A DNA stretch of 40,492 bases from Priapulus caudatus. Its lineage: Eukaryota > Priapulida > Priapulimorpha > Priapulimorphida > Priapulidae. The position numbers were made by a program, and so were the translations under genes. Under the pieces are notes generated by a model, which worked only from the letters and a program-made list of their open reading frames with translations, had not been told where the DNA came from and searched no databases. This document shows, piece by piece, positions 1 through 11,786 of this stretch. The stretch's first letter is position 1, and the number at the start of each line of letters is the position of its first letter. The stretch lies in the NCBI RefSeq assembly GCF_000485595.1, contig NW_014577182.1, forward strand, positions 85,588-126,079, read 5' to 3'.

Positions 1-548
1 ACCTATAATAAACACGTTATGAGCGAGTTTAAACTATATTATTGTATAAATAAAACAGGCATCTTCACAAACGTATCATTACATTGTATATAATTCTTCC
101 TTGGCACTCGCCAGGAAAGTGGATCAAACGAGTCAGCTATGAATTAGAAAGTCAACAACTAATAAAGTGACTATCAATAAAACTTGCATAGCTTTTCGTA
201 GTCGTTATTAAGTTTTACCTCTGTACGAATGTAATAATACTACGAATATTGCAAATGTTTAACGATAGTAACGAATGTGATATTGACGAATGCTCGAAGA
301 TGATTAGCAGATCATGATAATATTTAATAAATTATTTATGTGAATGATGTTGGAATTCAGTAGATCAGAGCGAAACTTTCTTATACATTATTACTGATGG
401 TGGGATGAAAGCAGCCGTACAAACATCATGTGTACACAACATGAATCCTAGCGAGGACTTCAGTCCATGAACAACGTTGGGGGATTGGTCCATTGAGGCG
501 TGTGATGTTATCTAAGAGATTAATATACTTGATATTATAAAGTATACT
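1..548. other. AT-rich non-coding DNA left of unit 1
   Basis: I see no reading frame, RNA gene or repeat boundary that I can support here. The first base shared with the second copy of the composite repeat is at about 549 (ACATTTTTTAAACG, repeated at 10499). Confidence 0.5.
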
Positions 549-894
549 ACATTTTTTAAACGATCATGTGTCTTTATTATTATTATTATTATTAAAAAAA
601 ATTATAATTGGGATCGTCTGGGACGTCTTCATGGGCGCCATCTTGTATCGTTGTTGTAAACGATTGCTTTAAATTAATAAACGCAGTTGAGCTACAAAGT
701 TACCATATTTACTTATGTGTCGTTATTTACCGCTTTTATGTCACTCATTAGATTTTCTAATCCAGTTCTAATGTTGAGATACCCCCTAACCATATGGGAT
801 CGCATCCTCGCTCAGCCTCTTTCTTCTATCGCCCCTCAGCTATCTTCCCTGCCGGCTTTTCTCAGGCTCCCACTCCTCGCTCTCAGCAAGCTAT

Positions 895-1288
895 AGCGGC
901 GTCTACACTATGCTAAAACCCGGGTTTTAGAAGTGGGTTTTGTAAAAACGCGGGTTTTACAGACCCGGCAATATTGCCGGGTTTTGCTCTGCTAAAACCT
1001 GCGTTTTAGTCGAGCGCCGTAGTGTAGACAGAACATGACAGAAAACCCGCGTTTTAGCTGCACGCCAGACTCGGCTACAGGTGGCGCAACCATACCGGGG
1101 ATATGCTTGATACAACCGAAATACTTAAAACCCGGCATTCACGGAAGGTGGGTTTTTGACAGTGCAGACGCTGCACCGCCGAAAACGCGCGTTTTACTAA
1201 AACGCGGGTTTTAGTCTATAGTGTAGACACTGCACCACCGGAAACGCGCGTTTTAACCCGGGTTTTAGTCTATAGTGTAGACGCCGCT
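895..1288. mobile_element. 394-bp TIR element (MITE-like)
   Basis: The ends are AGCGGCGTCTACACTAT and its inverse ATAGTGTAGACGCCGCT. The element splits the module sequence AGCTATATTATG, which is uninterrupted in unit 2 near 10840-10850, leaving TAT on both sides (892-894 and 1289-1291). A 3-bp duplication is expected of PIF/Harbinger-type elements, but TAT is not their usual TWA, so the superfamily is open. The interior is packed with near-palindromes of the type AAAACCCGGGTTTT and AAAACGCGCGTTTT, and TAGTGTAGAC recurs near 1020 and 1220. It has no coding capacity, so it would have moved by a transposase supplied elsewhere. Confidence 0.8.
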
Positions 1289-2190
1289 TATATTATGGAG
1301 TTTTTTTTTAATCTGTACTGTGCGCCTAAGACGTTCCTCGCGCATGCGTAATATGTCCAGAGAGGAATAATATTCTGCAAAAAATATGCATTTAAAATGA
1401 AGAAGAGGTATTTTAGCATAGATTTATATGATAACATCCCATCAGTAGACCTCGCTTACGAAATAGGAAGAAGACCTTGCATGTAAGGTCTCCGCTGCAT
1501 ATACCAGTCAGTACTCAACCTGGCTACGTTATTGTGTTAGCGCATGCGTAATCTCTAACCATAGGAATTATATTTTGTGACGAATATGCATTTAATATGG
1601 TTAGGGGGTATCTAAGCATAGATGTATGTAATAAATTGTTATCAGTAGGCCTGTGTTTATAATTATGAGAGCGCCCTAGCCTGCAGGGTGCAAAACTCAT
1701 ACTTCATCCCATCCCGTCCTTTCTTTTGGCTCCCTGGTCACTCGCCCAGGCTACGTCTTCTTCTACCGGCCATCAACTATCTTCCCTGCTATCTTTGCTC
1801 AGCCTTCTACGCCTCTCTACCTCAGCAATATATGTTATGTATTTTTCCTTAACTCGTACTGCACGTCTAATACGGTACTCGCGCATGCGTAATATCTCCA
1901 GAGAAGAAGAATATTTTGCGAAGATTATGCATTTCAAACGAAGAGGAGGTATTCTAGCATAGATTTATATGAGAACAACCCATCAGTAGACTGCTCTTAC
2001 GAAATGGGAAGTAGACCTTGCATGTAAAGTGCCCGCTGCATATAACAGTCAGTACACAATCTGGCTACGTTAGTATTTGTTAGCGCATGCGTAATCTCTA
2101 ACCATAGGAATTATATTTTGTGACGAATATGCATTTAATATGGTTAGGGGGTATATCAGCATAGATTTATGCAATAAATTGTTATCAGTA

Positions 2191-3167
2191 GGGGAGACCG
2201 GGGACAATTAATTGTAACACGGGGCAAATGTAACAGAGGCCCTCATTCCTAGTAGAAACGTGCTATATATATACGCTCTTCACAGCGCATGCACATTTCA
2301 TTGCCCCACATGCTGTCCTGAGGGTAGGTAGGTTTACGCATCGAGGAACATTTGACAGCCAAAACATCGCTTTTTTAGCAGGTAAGTAAAATCTCGAATT
2401 ACCTAATGTTTTTTTTCTGGACAAATATGTACTTGAGCTACCACTGTCATTTGTATATCATAAAAAAATAGGTTTTTAGGCCTGTATTTGATAAAGGTTT
2501 CATTGACGAATACTAATGCTAAGATACAAAAACAGCCCCCAAATTATGGCCGTCTCCTCGGGGCAAATGTAACAACGTGTTACAATTGCCCCTTGGCATG
2601 TATAAAAAGTATGTGTTTTACAAAATGTGTTTTCTTTATAAGGCAAAAAAGTAGCCTATCTATGAGCTCAGACATGAGAACTACATAACTTTGAATTAAT
2701 GGGTCTGTAAATATGTTTTGTTCACAAGGCAATAAGTAGTCTATTTATATATTTTATTTATATGTAAATGAGTGAAGCATTCGTCATAGTTTTTATTAAA
2801 ATTATTTTATTGTGGTTCTATAAATTGCTGTTTAATTGTTGAAAATCTGTTCAACGTGTCACCTTTATAAAAAATATAAAAAATATTTCTGAGGGATATA
2901 TGATTTGTTGGTACAATTGTATGTGTTACAATTGCCCCATTGGTGTGTTACAATTGCCCCGTGTTGTGGGGCAATTGTAACACTTGACTTCCAGTTTTGA
3001 AATGATAATGGCTTCAAAATAACTTGTTTTACTTAACCCTAACCTAGTCATATTTCAAGCCAAGATATGCATCTTTAATTTCATATACCTTGAAGTAAGT
3101 ATTTAACTATAATAAAGTTGTTATGTCAGATTTGGAAAAAAGTGTTACAATTGTCCCCGGTCTCCCC
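2191..3167. mobile_element. 977-bp non-autonomous TIR element with subterminal repeats
   Basis: The left end GGGGAGACCGGGGACAATT and the right end AATTGTCCCCGGTCTCCCC are inverted, and both are flanked by TA (2189-2190 and 3168-3169). Unit 2 lacks the element at this place, which confirms an insertion. A 16-mer, GTGTTACAATTGCCCC or its inverse, recurs inside at 2577-2592, 2923-2938, 2945-2960 and 2968-2983, with variants at 2221, 2560 and 3142. Such subterminal repeats are typical transposase-binding arrays. The frame at 2488-2688 lies across these repeats and shows no known domain. The TA duplication fits the Tc1/mariner group, but other families also use TA. Confidence 0.85.
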
Positions 3168-4297
3168 TAAACTTGCGTTTATAATTGGGAAAGCGCCCTA
3201 GGCTGTAGGGTGCAAATCATCTACTTCATCCCCTCCCATCCTTTCTGTTGCCTCCCTTGTCTCTCGCCTAGCCTCCGCCTTCTTCTACCGGCCATCCGCT
3301 ATCTTCCCTGCCGCCTTTCTTCAGGATTCATACCCTCGCTCTCAGCAAGCTGTATTATGCAGTTTTCTTCAGTCTGAACAGTACGCCCAAAACGGTGCTC
3401 GCGCATGCGCAATATCTCCCGAGAAGAATAATATTTTGTAAACATTATGCATTTAAAATGAAGAGGAGTTATGGTAGCATCGGATTATACGATAACATTC
3501 CATCATTATACCTCAATTAGGAAATACTAGGAAGAAGACCTTTCATGTATGGTTCCCGCAGCATGTACCAGTCAGTGTACAATCTGGCTACGTTAGTGTG
3601 TTAGCGCATGCTCAATATCTCACCAGAGGAGTTGTACTTTTTGATGAATATGCATTTAATGCGGTTAGGGGGTATCTCAGCATAGATTTATGTAATAAAT
3701 TGTTATCCATAGACATGTGGTCATAATTAGGAGACCGCCCTAGGCTGTAGGGTGCAAAACATCTACGTCATCCCCTCCCGTCCTTTCTTTTGCCTCCCTT
3801 GTCTCCCGCCCAGCCTCCGTCTTCTTCTACTGGCCATCTGCTCTCTTCCCTGCCGCCTTTCCTCAGGCTCCCACCCCTCGCTCTCAGCAAGCTATATTAT
3901 GCAGTCTTTTAAGTCTGTACTGTACGCCCAAGACGTTCTTCGCGCATGCGTAATATGTCCAGAGAGGAATAATATTTTGCAAAAAATATGCATTTAAAAT
4001 GAGGAAGAGGTATTCTAGCATAGATTTATATAATAACATCCCACCAGTAGACCTCTCTTACGAAATGGGAAGTAGACATTGCATGTAACATGTAAGGTGC
4101 CCGCTGCATATAACAGTCAGTACACAATATGGTTACGTTAGTGTGTTAGCGCACGCGCAATATCTCACCAGAGTGATTATATTTTGTGATGAATATGCAT
4201 TTAATATGGTTGGGGGGTATCTCAGCATAGATTTATGTAATAAATTGTTTTCACTACACCTGTGTTTATTATTAGGAGAACGCCCTATCCTGCAGGG

Positions 4298-5158
4298 TTT
4301 TGCATCTCCGAGTCATCCATCAAACCGTTCCCCAAGTACATCGACGCTATCAGCCATTACCCGAAACCATCCTCCACGACTGACATCAGGAGCTGGTTCG
4401 GCCTTGTAAATTAGATAGCCAACTACGCCCAACTACGCGACGTCATGGCACCGTTCCACACCTATCTCAGTCCAAAGCAGAAGTTTGTCTGGACTCCTGA
4501 ACTTGACGAGGCGTTCGAGGCCTCCAAGATCCGCACCATAGAAGCCATTAAGCGCGGCGTGGAGATTTTCGACGTCACCAAGAAGACGTGCCTCAGACCA
4601 GACTTCTCCAATCGTGGCTTCGGCTTCTTCCTGCTACAGCAGCACTGCGACTGTACGAGCGGTTTGCCTGGATGCTGCCCTGACGGCTGGAAGATTACTT
4701 TGGCAGGCTCCCGCTTCCTCTCTTCTGCGGAGCAGCGCTACGCGCCGGTGGAAGGCGAAGCCCTTGCAGTCGCCTGGGGCCTTGAGCAAACCCGTTTCTT
4801 CACGCAGGGCTGCAATGACCTCGTGGTAGTTAGCGACCACAAGCCGCTGGTGAAGATAATCGGTGACCGCACCCTCGACGAGATTCCCAACACGAGCTTC
4901 TTTCGCATGAAGCAAAGAACTCTGCCATGGTACTTTGAGATTGAACAATTACCTGGGAAGACCAACCTCGCTGCCGATGCAGCATCGCGTCACCCTTCGC
5001 CGGTCACCCCAATAAACGCCTGGTGGAACGAGTGCGGAGACATCGACTTCACCGTGCTAGTTGCATCCTTAATTGGCCTCCAAATCGAAGATAGCACCAA
5101 GCAGGCGACTTTCGCTGCCATCCGCCATGAAGCACAGGACGTCACATCGCTGTCATGA
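4298..5158 (+). pseudogene. pol: Ty3/gypsy RT tail and RNase H remnant, unit 1
   Basis: This is a 5'-truncated pol fragment; gag, protease and the RT palm are absent. The first part (4298-4411) resembles the end of the RT domain (TTDIRSWFGLVN) and then hits an in-frame stop. A 237-codon frame from 4445 continues in RNase H. Its four acidic positions can be seen: D in LRPDFS (about residue 53), E in EGEALAVAWGL, D in VVSDHKPL and D in NLAADAASRHP. The fragment starts abruptly after CTGCAGGG, at the same base in both units. It is an old retroelement copy with stops and no full-length protein. The family call is secure; the clade within Ty3/gypsy is not determined. Confidence 0.9.
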
Positions 5159-6752
5159 AAGCCATTACCGCTGCCACCGAGAGTGACGCCTCCATGAAGT
5201 CCCTCGTCGACATAATCGTCGCCGAATTTCCCATCGCGCACAAGGACCTCCCACACGTCGCACAATTCTGGCGCTATCGTGAGTCCCTCTACTTCTCGCA
5301 TGGCGTGGTGATGTTTGATGATCGCGTCGTCGTTCCGCCAGCATTTCGCCGCCAAGTCCTCGACAACCTTCATGCTGTACACCAATGCCAGTCATCGATG
5401 GAGCTGCCGCCAGGGCGATTGTCTTTTGGCCAGGAATAACGCTCGACATCAGTAACGCTAGGGCAAAATGCGACGACTGCAACAGAAAGGCTCCGTCGCA
5501 AGCAAGTCTCCCGTCGACGCCGGCGCACCCGCCTTCGGTTCCTTTCGAAGCCGTGGTGGCGGATTACTTCAATTTCGCCGGTTGCCATTATCTCGTCATT
5601 GCCGACCGCCTCTCGGGATGGGCCGAGATCTTCGCCACGCCATTCGGCTCGAAGCAAGCCAGTGCCAAAGGGCTGGTGGACCGCCTCGGGAACTTCATGG
5701 TTATCGCCGGACTTCCAGAAGAGCTGTCAACTGATGGAGGACCAGAGTTCGCTGCCTCGACCACTGGAGTCTTCCTACGACGTTGGGGTATTAAGCACCG
5801 GATATCATCCGCCTACCACCCGCAGTCGAATGGCAGAGCGGAAATAACCGCCAAGGCAACCAAGCGTCTCCTCAAGCCGAACACTGATTCGGGAGGCCTC
5901 TTGGACAGCGACCGCTTCTTCCGAGCCATCTTGCAGCTCAGGAACACACTCGACCCGGACTGTGGCAAGTCACCAGCGGAGATCGTGTTTGGGAGACCTC
6001 TTCGCGACACCCTGTCGTTTGCAAAGCGTCTCCAGAAGCTTGGCGACACCGTCCACCTCACGCCAGAGGTCCATCCGTCGCGGCGGGAAGCTTGGGCGGC
6101 CAAGGAAACCGCCCTACGTGACCGATTTGTTCGTCAGTCTGACGCATTGAACGCCCGGTCCCAGAATCTCCCACTGCTCTAGATTTGAGACCGGGTGTTT
6201 GTTCAAAATCAAATGGGGAATTCACCGAAGCGATGGGACAAAACGAGCGTTGTTGTTGAGAAGGGGGACCACGACCAGTGCGTCATCAATGTCGCCGGAT
6301 CAGGCCGCCTCACCACCCGCAACAAGAAGTTCCTACGTCGTTTTCGCCCCGTCATGGAGACAGTCAAAGATCAAGACTTCTAGGATGCTACACTGCTACC
6401 CACAGATCACGACCCGCTTCTCATCTCTCTTCTGACAGTGCCATCGTCGCTGCCAGCACCACGTCGACCAGAGCACGTCGACGTGCCTCTATTACCTCGT
6501 CGGCCAGAACACGGCGAACCGCCTCCAGCGCTCCGTCGGCCAAAACACGGCGAACCGCCTCCAGCGCTGAGTAGACAAGAGCAGGATGCGCCTCCTGAGG
6601 TCGTTGACCCGATTCCGACACATCCGCCTCCGACACCTCGTCGAATAGAGCGCAGCATCCCGCCGAATGTCGCCGATCCACCTCCAGCTACCCGTCGATC
6701 GCAGCGGAACGCTAAAACGCCGAGAGAACATGTTCCAGAGACTGGACAGTAG
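5155..6752 (+). pseudogene. pol: Ty3/gypsy integrase and C-terminal tail remnant, unit 1
   Basis: The zinc-binding part starts in one frame (5155-5439, with a His pair in NLHAVHQ) and continues in another (5385-6182, with the Cys pair CDDC). The catalytic core has D at residue 60 of the second frame (VVADYF), D117 (STDGGPEF) and E153 (NGRAE), a perfect DD35E spacing. A third frame (6195-6383) resembles the integrase C-terminal domain, followed by a Pro/Arg-rich tail ending near ATRRSQRN (6438-6752). The frame breaks near 5385-5440 and 6182-6195 and the stop at 6381 show it is dead. The break in the zinc-binding region is shared with unit 2. Confidence 0.92.
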
Positions 6753-6783
6753 ACACGAGTTTGCAGCTTAAAAGCTACAAACT

Positions 6784-7130
6784 GGGGGGATGTGGAGTTG
6801 TGTTATTGTTGTGTTACATGTTTCCGTTCTCTTCCTATTTCAGTGTCGTTCAGACATTCTAGAACATATTTATGATGTGACAGAACGAGTCATATTGAAC
6901 CGGAGCCGTCACGCTCATTAAATAACTGCGCGGTCATGTTAACAGACGTGAAAACAAATTGTCTATCTTTCTGTATACCTATTCCTATCTTCCTGTATAC
7001 ATCATTAATTCACATTTGTTTCAACACCAATAATGCTTTAAACCAGTTTTTTTTATTATTTAGTTGTATAAAAGTAATGCATGTGTACCTATGAAAAAGA
7101 GTACGACTCGGTAAATGCCCATCAGAATGT
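6784..7130 (+). mobile_element. Polypurine tract and predicted start of gypsy 3' LTR, unit 1
   Basis: GGGGGGA at 6784-6790 is directly followed by TGTGGAGTTGTG, the expected arrangement of a polypurine tract and an LTR beginning with TG. A TATA-like TATAAAAG lies at about 7067, as expected for the LTR promoter. No 5' LTR exists, because the element is truncated, so the LTR length cannot be measured. The end given here is arbitrary. Part of this sequence recurs at about 31750 in copy 3. Confidence 0.6.
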
Positions 7131-8731
7131 GGTTGGTGCCTTGGGGGACGTATTATACCATCTACAGATTTTTCACAGAATAAATACTATAGTATTGCAA
7201 TTCGTTTTCACTATATATTTCTTTACGCACACTTTATTTTAAATCAACTAAAATATTTTTTGCCACGTTCTAGAAAAATCAAGCATGCTGCTGTTACAGA
7301 ATCGTTGGTCATATTATAGCCGTTTGGGTCCCCATGCTGGACCCCCGGCCCTACCTCATCATTATAATATAATGATTCAGTATAATAATTGAGGCGTCCG
7401 GCTAACAAGTAACGTTTCTATAAGGTTCCTGGGATGTTGTCGTTCGATTGCGTAAATACAATCGTGATCGTTCGAGGAACGTGGCACACTATCATTACAA
7501 TCAAAGTCATTTTGAGAACGGTATCATTATGTAACAATTAAGATTTCTAGAACGTGGCACACTATCATTACAATCAAAGTCATTTTGAGAACGGTATCAT
7601 TATGTAACAATTAAGATTCCTAGAACGTGGCACACTACCGCACGTGAAATGTTGCGTAGCTATATGTTCCGGAAATGTGCCGGTTTGGTTACGTAAATAA
7701 CGTTCGTGAATACGTTCTAGTAAGATTCTGGGTTACGAGGTGCACTACCGCACGTAAAACGTTGCGTAGAAATGTTCAGGGACGGAGACGCATGTTGTAT
7801 ATTTTACCAATGTACCGTCATTAAATTGATAAAGGATTTAATAAATAAATAAATCATGGGATCCTTATATGAAGGTAATAGAATAGACATTTTACATTGT
7901 CAAAATACTCGCAAGTATGTGGTCTCTACTTTAAATGTTTTAATAACACAAAATAGTGCTTATTTTGGCATGCTACAGTATATGAAAGTTCAGGAATCTG
8001 GACACGTGATAATTAAGAAAGTCAGGCATTTGTCGTAGACATTTGCTGTTTTTCAAACGACTCGTGAATATGTGCTTAGGTAGATGGCTAATTTCAACAA
8101 AATTTTGTAAACCTGAGATATTCTATTTATACTACAAAAAAAAAAACTTTGTCTATGCATTCCGCCATTTATTGACCCCCAAACTTGCCTCGCTGTTAGT
8201 TTATCACCCTGAGGGTGTACTAAGCATATTTAGAAGTCCACACTAAAAACTAATATCTCAAAGCAAGTAAAATGTTAAAAGTATGTTATAATAATAAAAC
8301 ATGGCGGTTGTTATCGTAACGCGCAATGTATGTTGGGATTCTGCATTTCATGTTGCATGTTCTGCGATAGCGCGCGTGTACGTCCTCTGGCACTGTGCAA
8401 TGCCGGTAGGTTTCGGCTTCGCCGTTGATCTCAGGCGTTAGCTGGTGTTTCTCGATTGTCAGCGAGTCAGTTGTACATTTGAGAGTGCTGGTGAAGCACT
8501 GTCAACTGCGTGTATACTGTGCACACTGTTTACTGTATAAGTACTCTATATGCAGTTAATATAATTATGTAAGTACTCAACAACTGGGTATTCTTTACTG
8601 TCATTTTCAGGCATTCAGCAGGTGAAGTATAGATAGAAAGTGCATTAAGTATAACCTTTATAAGGTCTTTTGATATATCAATGACGGCAATTACATAAAA
8701 TCTTACAAATCAATGACATTTATGATTTCAG
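7131..8731 (+). other. Non-coding part of unit 1 between LTR start and SGNH remnant
   Basis: The segment is AT-rich and shared with unit 2, and as far as 8098 with copy 3. A 60-codon frame at 7856-8038 is conserved in all three copies (15251 and 34913), but these copies are nearly identical throughout, so its conservation does not argue for coding. A CpG-richer patch around 8300-8480 is followed by donor-like GTAAGT at about 8571 and acceptor-like TTTTCAG at about 8610 and TTTCAG at 8731. An intron-containing ancestor of the SGNH frame is therefore possible. Confidence 0.4.
7478..7623 (+). repeat. 73-bp tandem repeat, two copies
   Basis: AACGTGGCACACTATCATTA starts at 7478 and again at 7551, and the next partial start is at 7624, giving a 73-bp period. 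Unit 2 has a single copy (from about 14946) and copy 3 has two (34535-34680). This makes it a copy-number marker among the three repeat units. Confidence 0.9.
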
Positions 8732-9324
8732 ATGAATTTCGGGTACAGTCTACTAAACTATAACAATTTAGAAGGATTACCCCTATTCACAATACACAGA
8801 GAGTGTTATCGCCGTCGGGTGCCGCTTGAGTGCGCACGCGCGCCATGTTGCTTGGCGCACTTTCAGCGTGTTGATTTCCATCCCGGAGCTAAATCAGGTA
8901 CAATCCTGCATCGAAGCAAGGAAACCTTCGTCATGTACGATCACATATTTGTTATGGTTGGCACTAATGACATTGAGAGGAATAGAGATTCCAAGATCGC
9001 AGAGAACATCAATAAAGTTCTGCTACAAATAGCAAGTATGCATGGAAAAGTGAAAGGGAAACGTTCGTTACCATCTTGCCACGTCCCAGAGATGACGTCA
9101 CGACCGGCGCACGCGTTGCAAGCGTCAACGCGGAATTGCGACGGTTAACCAAGAAACATAGAATGAGGTTTATGGGAGCGAACCACCTATTCCTTAATCG
9201 TGGTGCCGTGAAACTGCAAAACAACACTGACGCTGCTTTATACCGATATGGGCTGCACCTGACCACTGCCGGGTATCGTGTGTTGGCGCGCTCCTTCGAG
9301 CAAAGTATCCGCGCAATGGAATGA
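8732..9324 (+). pseudogene. SGNH-hydrolase-like domain, frameshifted, unit 1
   Basis: The upstream frame (8732-9148) contains YDHIFVMVGTNDI, which matches the GxND block of SGNH/GDSL-type esterase folds. A second frame, overlapping the end of the first, carries VTILPRPRDD near 9070 and then YGLHLTTAGYRVLA near 9246-9285, which matches the final block where the catalytic Asp and His sit (DGxH). Here the Asp position is Tyr, so even a repaired product would lack part of the active site. The frame changes near 9060-9075. Unit 2 shows the same shift. Domains of this kind occur in ORF1 of some non-LTR retrotransposons and in other mobile-element proteins. I favour a mobile-element origin, but a captured host gene is possible. 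The serine block I is not identifiable. Confidence 0.65.
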
Positions 9325-9358
9325 AGGTGGCCAAACTGGGAAGCCTGCAAGCCAGCCA

Positions 9359-10498
9359 AGAACCACTGTATATATAATACAATAATAACCATAATTACAT
9401 TCATCATAAAATTTCTTTGCATACTTCCGACGTTTTTTAATATTTATATATTGATTTTTCTCCTTGCTATTTGCTTTTCATTTAAAATCCTCACCGCCGT
9501 ATGACGCTTATAAGATTCACCGCCTTATAATAAATAAGTTCAGCCATTGGGATGGTCATTTTTCATATCAAACTACTCCGGAGTATGTTTCCTTTAAGTA
9601 CAATTTTAATAAAAACCATATGTGTATATACTTAGGTTGGCACGGTAGACCATGATGGTCATCTTTCAATAAATTTCAAATAAATATGGGGCGAAGGGAT
9701 GAAGTATTTGTTAATGTTTAATTACCCTGAAGGATAAAATAGACTATCGAGTAATAACATTGAATTATCTGGGGCCAGATTTATTACATTATTACATTAT
9801 TACAGTTATTACATTATTGCAAGTGTTGTGTTAGCGACCTTAGCGTGCATGTGTGTATCTTATATCATGCGTTCATTAACAAGATTTTTTATATCGATTA
9901 CCGTTGTTTTGTGTGTTTTATATACGTTGGAACGACTAAAAAACCTCGTAAAACCGCCCCAAAAATAAACGGACTAAAGACACCACGCTAATAAACTGTG
10001 AAGTTACCAGCAGCTATTAATTTTAGGTTCATTTTGTGGATTTTTCATCCGTGTATGCCTGCATGAACTTCAAGTAAACATGGGTTTATGTGATTGAACA
10101 TATATGCGAATGGTTTCGCGTACAGAAAAATAGAATACAACATCGACTAACGTTGAATTATCTAGAGCCGGATTCTTGCATGTAATTATTGTACTAGCGT
10201 GCGCGCGTACGCGTATCCATATTATGCGTCTATAAACATTATTATTGCATCTATTGACGTTGCTTTGCGTATTTAATCTCCGTTTGAACGAGTCTAAAAC
10301 GTTTAAAACAGGCCCAATAACAGGCACGAGGGCGCGTCATTGTTCCTCTATGCTCCACCGCCACTCACGCGTGTGAGCGCTACAGTCAAAGAAATGACGT
10401 CATTACCCTAGCAACGATTATTACCGCTTGCCAGTGTGAACAAAAAAGACGTGAAATTGCGAAACTCCGTGAAAAATGTTTAGAGAGTTATCTTTATC
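9359..10498. other. Spacer between units 1 and 2, with a diverged direct repeat
   Basis: No gene is visible. About 9745-9970 and 10130-10325 are related: both have GTAAC-type lead-ins, TTGAATTATCT, TAGCGTGC, ATGCGT, TTTGYGTRTTT and AAACGACT-like ends in the same order. They look like an old direct duplication with a period of about 385 bp. A TTATTACA microsatellite lies near 9780-9825. The 85-codon minus-strand frame at 10070-10327 covers the second repeat and lacks any recognisable domain. Confidence 0.5.
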
Positions 10499-10726
10499 AC
10501 ATTTTTTAAACGATCATGTGTCTTTATTATTATTATTATTATTAAAAAAAATTATAATTGGGATCGTCTGGGACGTCTTCATGGGCGCCATCTTGTATCG
10601 TTGTTGTAAACTATTGCTTTAAATTAATAAACGCAGTTGAGCTACAAAGTTACCATATTTACTTATGTGTCGTTATTTACCGCTTTTATGTCACTCATTA
10701 CATTTTCGAATCCAGTCCTAATGCTG

Positions 10727-11786
10727 AGATACCCCTTAACCATATGGGATCGCATCCTCGCTCAGCTTCCTTCTTCTATCGCCCCTCAGCTATCTTCTCT
10801 GCCGCCTTTTCTCAGGCTCCCACCCCTAGCTCTCAGCAAGCTATATTATGCAGTTTTTTTTAAATTTGTACTGTGCGCCTAAGACGTTCCTCGCGCATGC
10901 GTAATATCTCCAGAGAGAAATAATATTTTGCAAAAAATATGCATTTAAAATGACGAGGAGGTATTCTAGCATAGATTTATATAATAACATCCCATCAGTA
11001 GACCTCTCTTACGAAATAAGAAGAAGACCTTGCATGTAAGGTCCCTGCTGCGAATACCAGTCAGTACTCAATCTGGCTACGTTATTATGTTGGCGCATGC
11101 GCAATCTCTCACCAGAGGAGATATATTTTGTGACGAATATGCATTTAATATGGTTAGGGGGTATCTAAGCATAGATTTATGTAATAAATTGTTATCAGTA
11201 GGCCTGTGTTTATAATTATGAGAGCGCCCTAGGCTGTAGGGTGCAAAACATCTACGTCATCCCCTCCCGTCCTTTCGTTTGCCTTCCTTGTCTCCCGCCC
11301 AGCCTCCGTCTTCTTCTACCGGCCATCTGCTATCTTCCCTGCCGCCTTTCCTCAGGCTCCCACACCTCGCTCTCAGCAAGCTATATTATGCAGTCTTTTA
11401 AGTCTGTACTGTACGCCCAAGACGTTCTTCGCGCATGCGTAATATTTCCAGAGAAGAATCATATTTTGCAAAAAATATGCATTTAAAATGAGGAAGAGGT
11501 ATTCTAGCATAGATTTATATAATAACATCCCATCAGTAGACTTCTCTTACGAAATGGGAAGTAGACATTGCATGTAACATGTAAGGTGCTCGCTGCATAT
11601 AACCGTCAGTACACAATCTGGTTACGTTAGTGTGTTAGCGCACGCGCAATATCTCACCAGAGTGATTATATTTTGTGATGAATATGCATTTAATATGGTT
11701 AGGGGGTATCTCAGCATAGATTTATGTAATAAATTGTTTTCAGTACACCTGTGTTTATAATTAGGAGAACGCCCTATCCTGCAGGG
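10727..11786 (+). repeat. Tandem ~542-bp modules, two copies (unit 2)
   Basis: These are the same modules as at 800-4290. The internal boundary is marked by CATCCCCTCCCGTCCTTTCG at 11258. The second module ends at CTGCAGGG, where the gypsy remnant begins. No coding sequence is recognised. Confidence 0.75.

Larger units (their letters stand above)
800..4290 (+). repeat. Tandem ~542-bp modules, four copies (unit 1)
   Basis: A module recurs with anchors (CATCCCxTCCCxTCCTTTC) at 1705, 3227 and 3769. After subtracting the inserted elements the period is about 542 bp. Each module holds a CT-rich stretch, AGCAAGCTATATTATG, two GCGCATGCGyAATATCTCC motifs and two ATATGCATTTAA motifs. The first module is incomplete at its left edge. 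The last one ends at CTGCAGGG, exactly where the gypsy remnant starts. I see no conserved protein. The modules could be a satellite or an expanded untranslated or LTR-like region of an unrecognised element. Short frames across the CT-rich parts are not convincing. Confidence 0.75.
549..9358 (+). repeat. Composite repeat unit 1 (about 8.8 kb)
   Basis: This is a direct duplicate of 10499-16753. Both start with ACATTTTTTAAACGATCATG and both end at GCCTGCAAGCCAGCCA. The order inside is a (TTA)n tract, tandem modules of about 542 bp, a Ty3/gypsy pol remnant, a polypurine tract and LTR start, a 73-bp tandem, and a broken SGNH-hydrolase-like frame. Unit 1 is about 2.55 kb longer than unit 2. Two inserted TIR elements (394 and 977 bp), two additional 542-bp modules and one additional 73-bp repeat account for essentially all of that difference. 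The gypsy remnant carries the same lesions in both units, so the unit was copied after the element had decayed. Confidence 0.9.
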
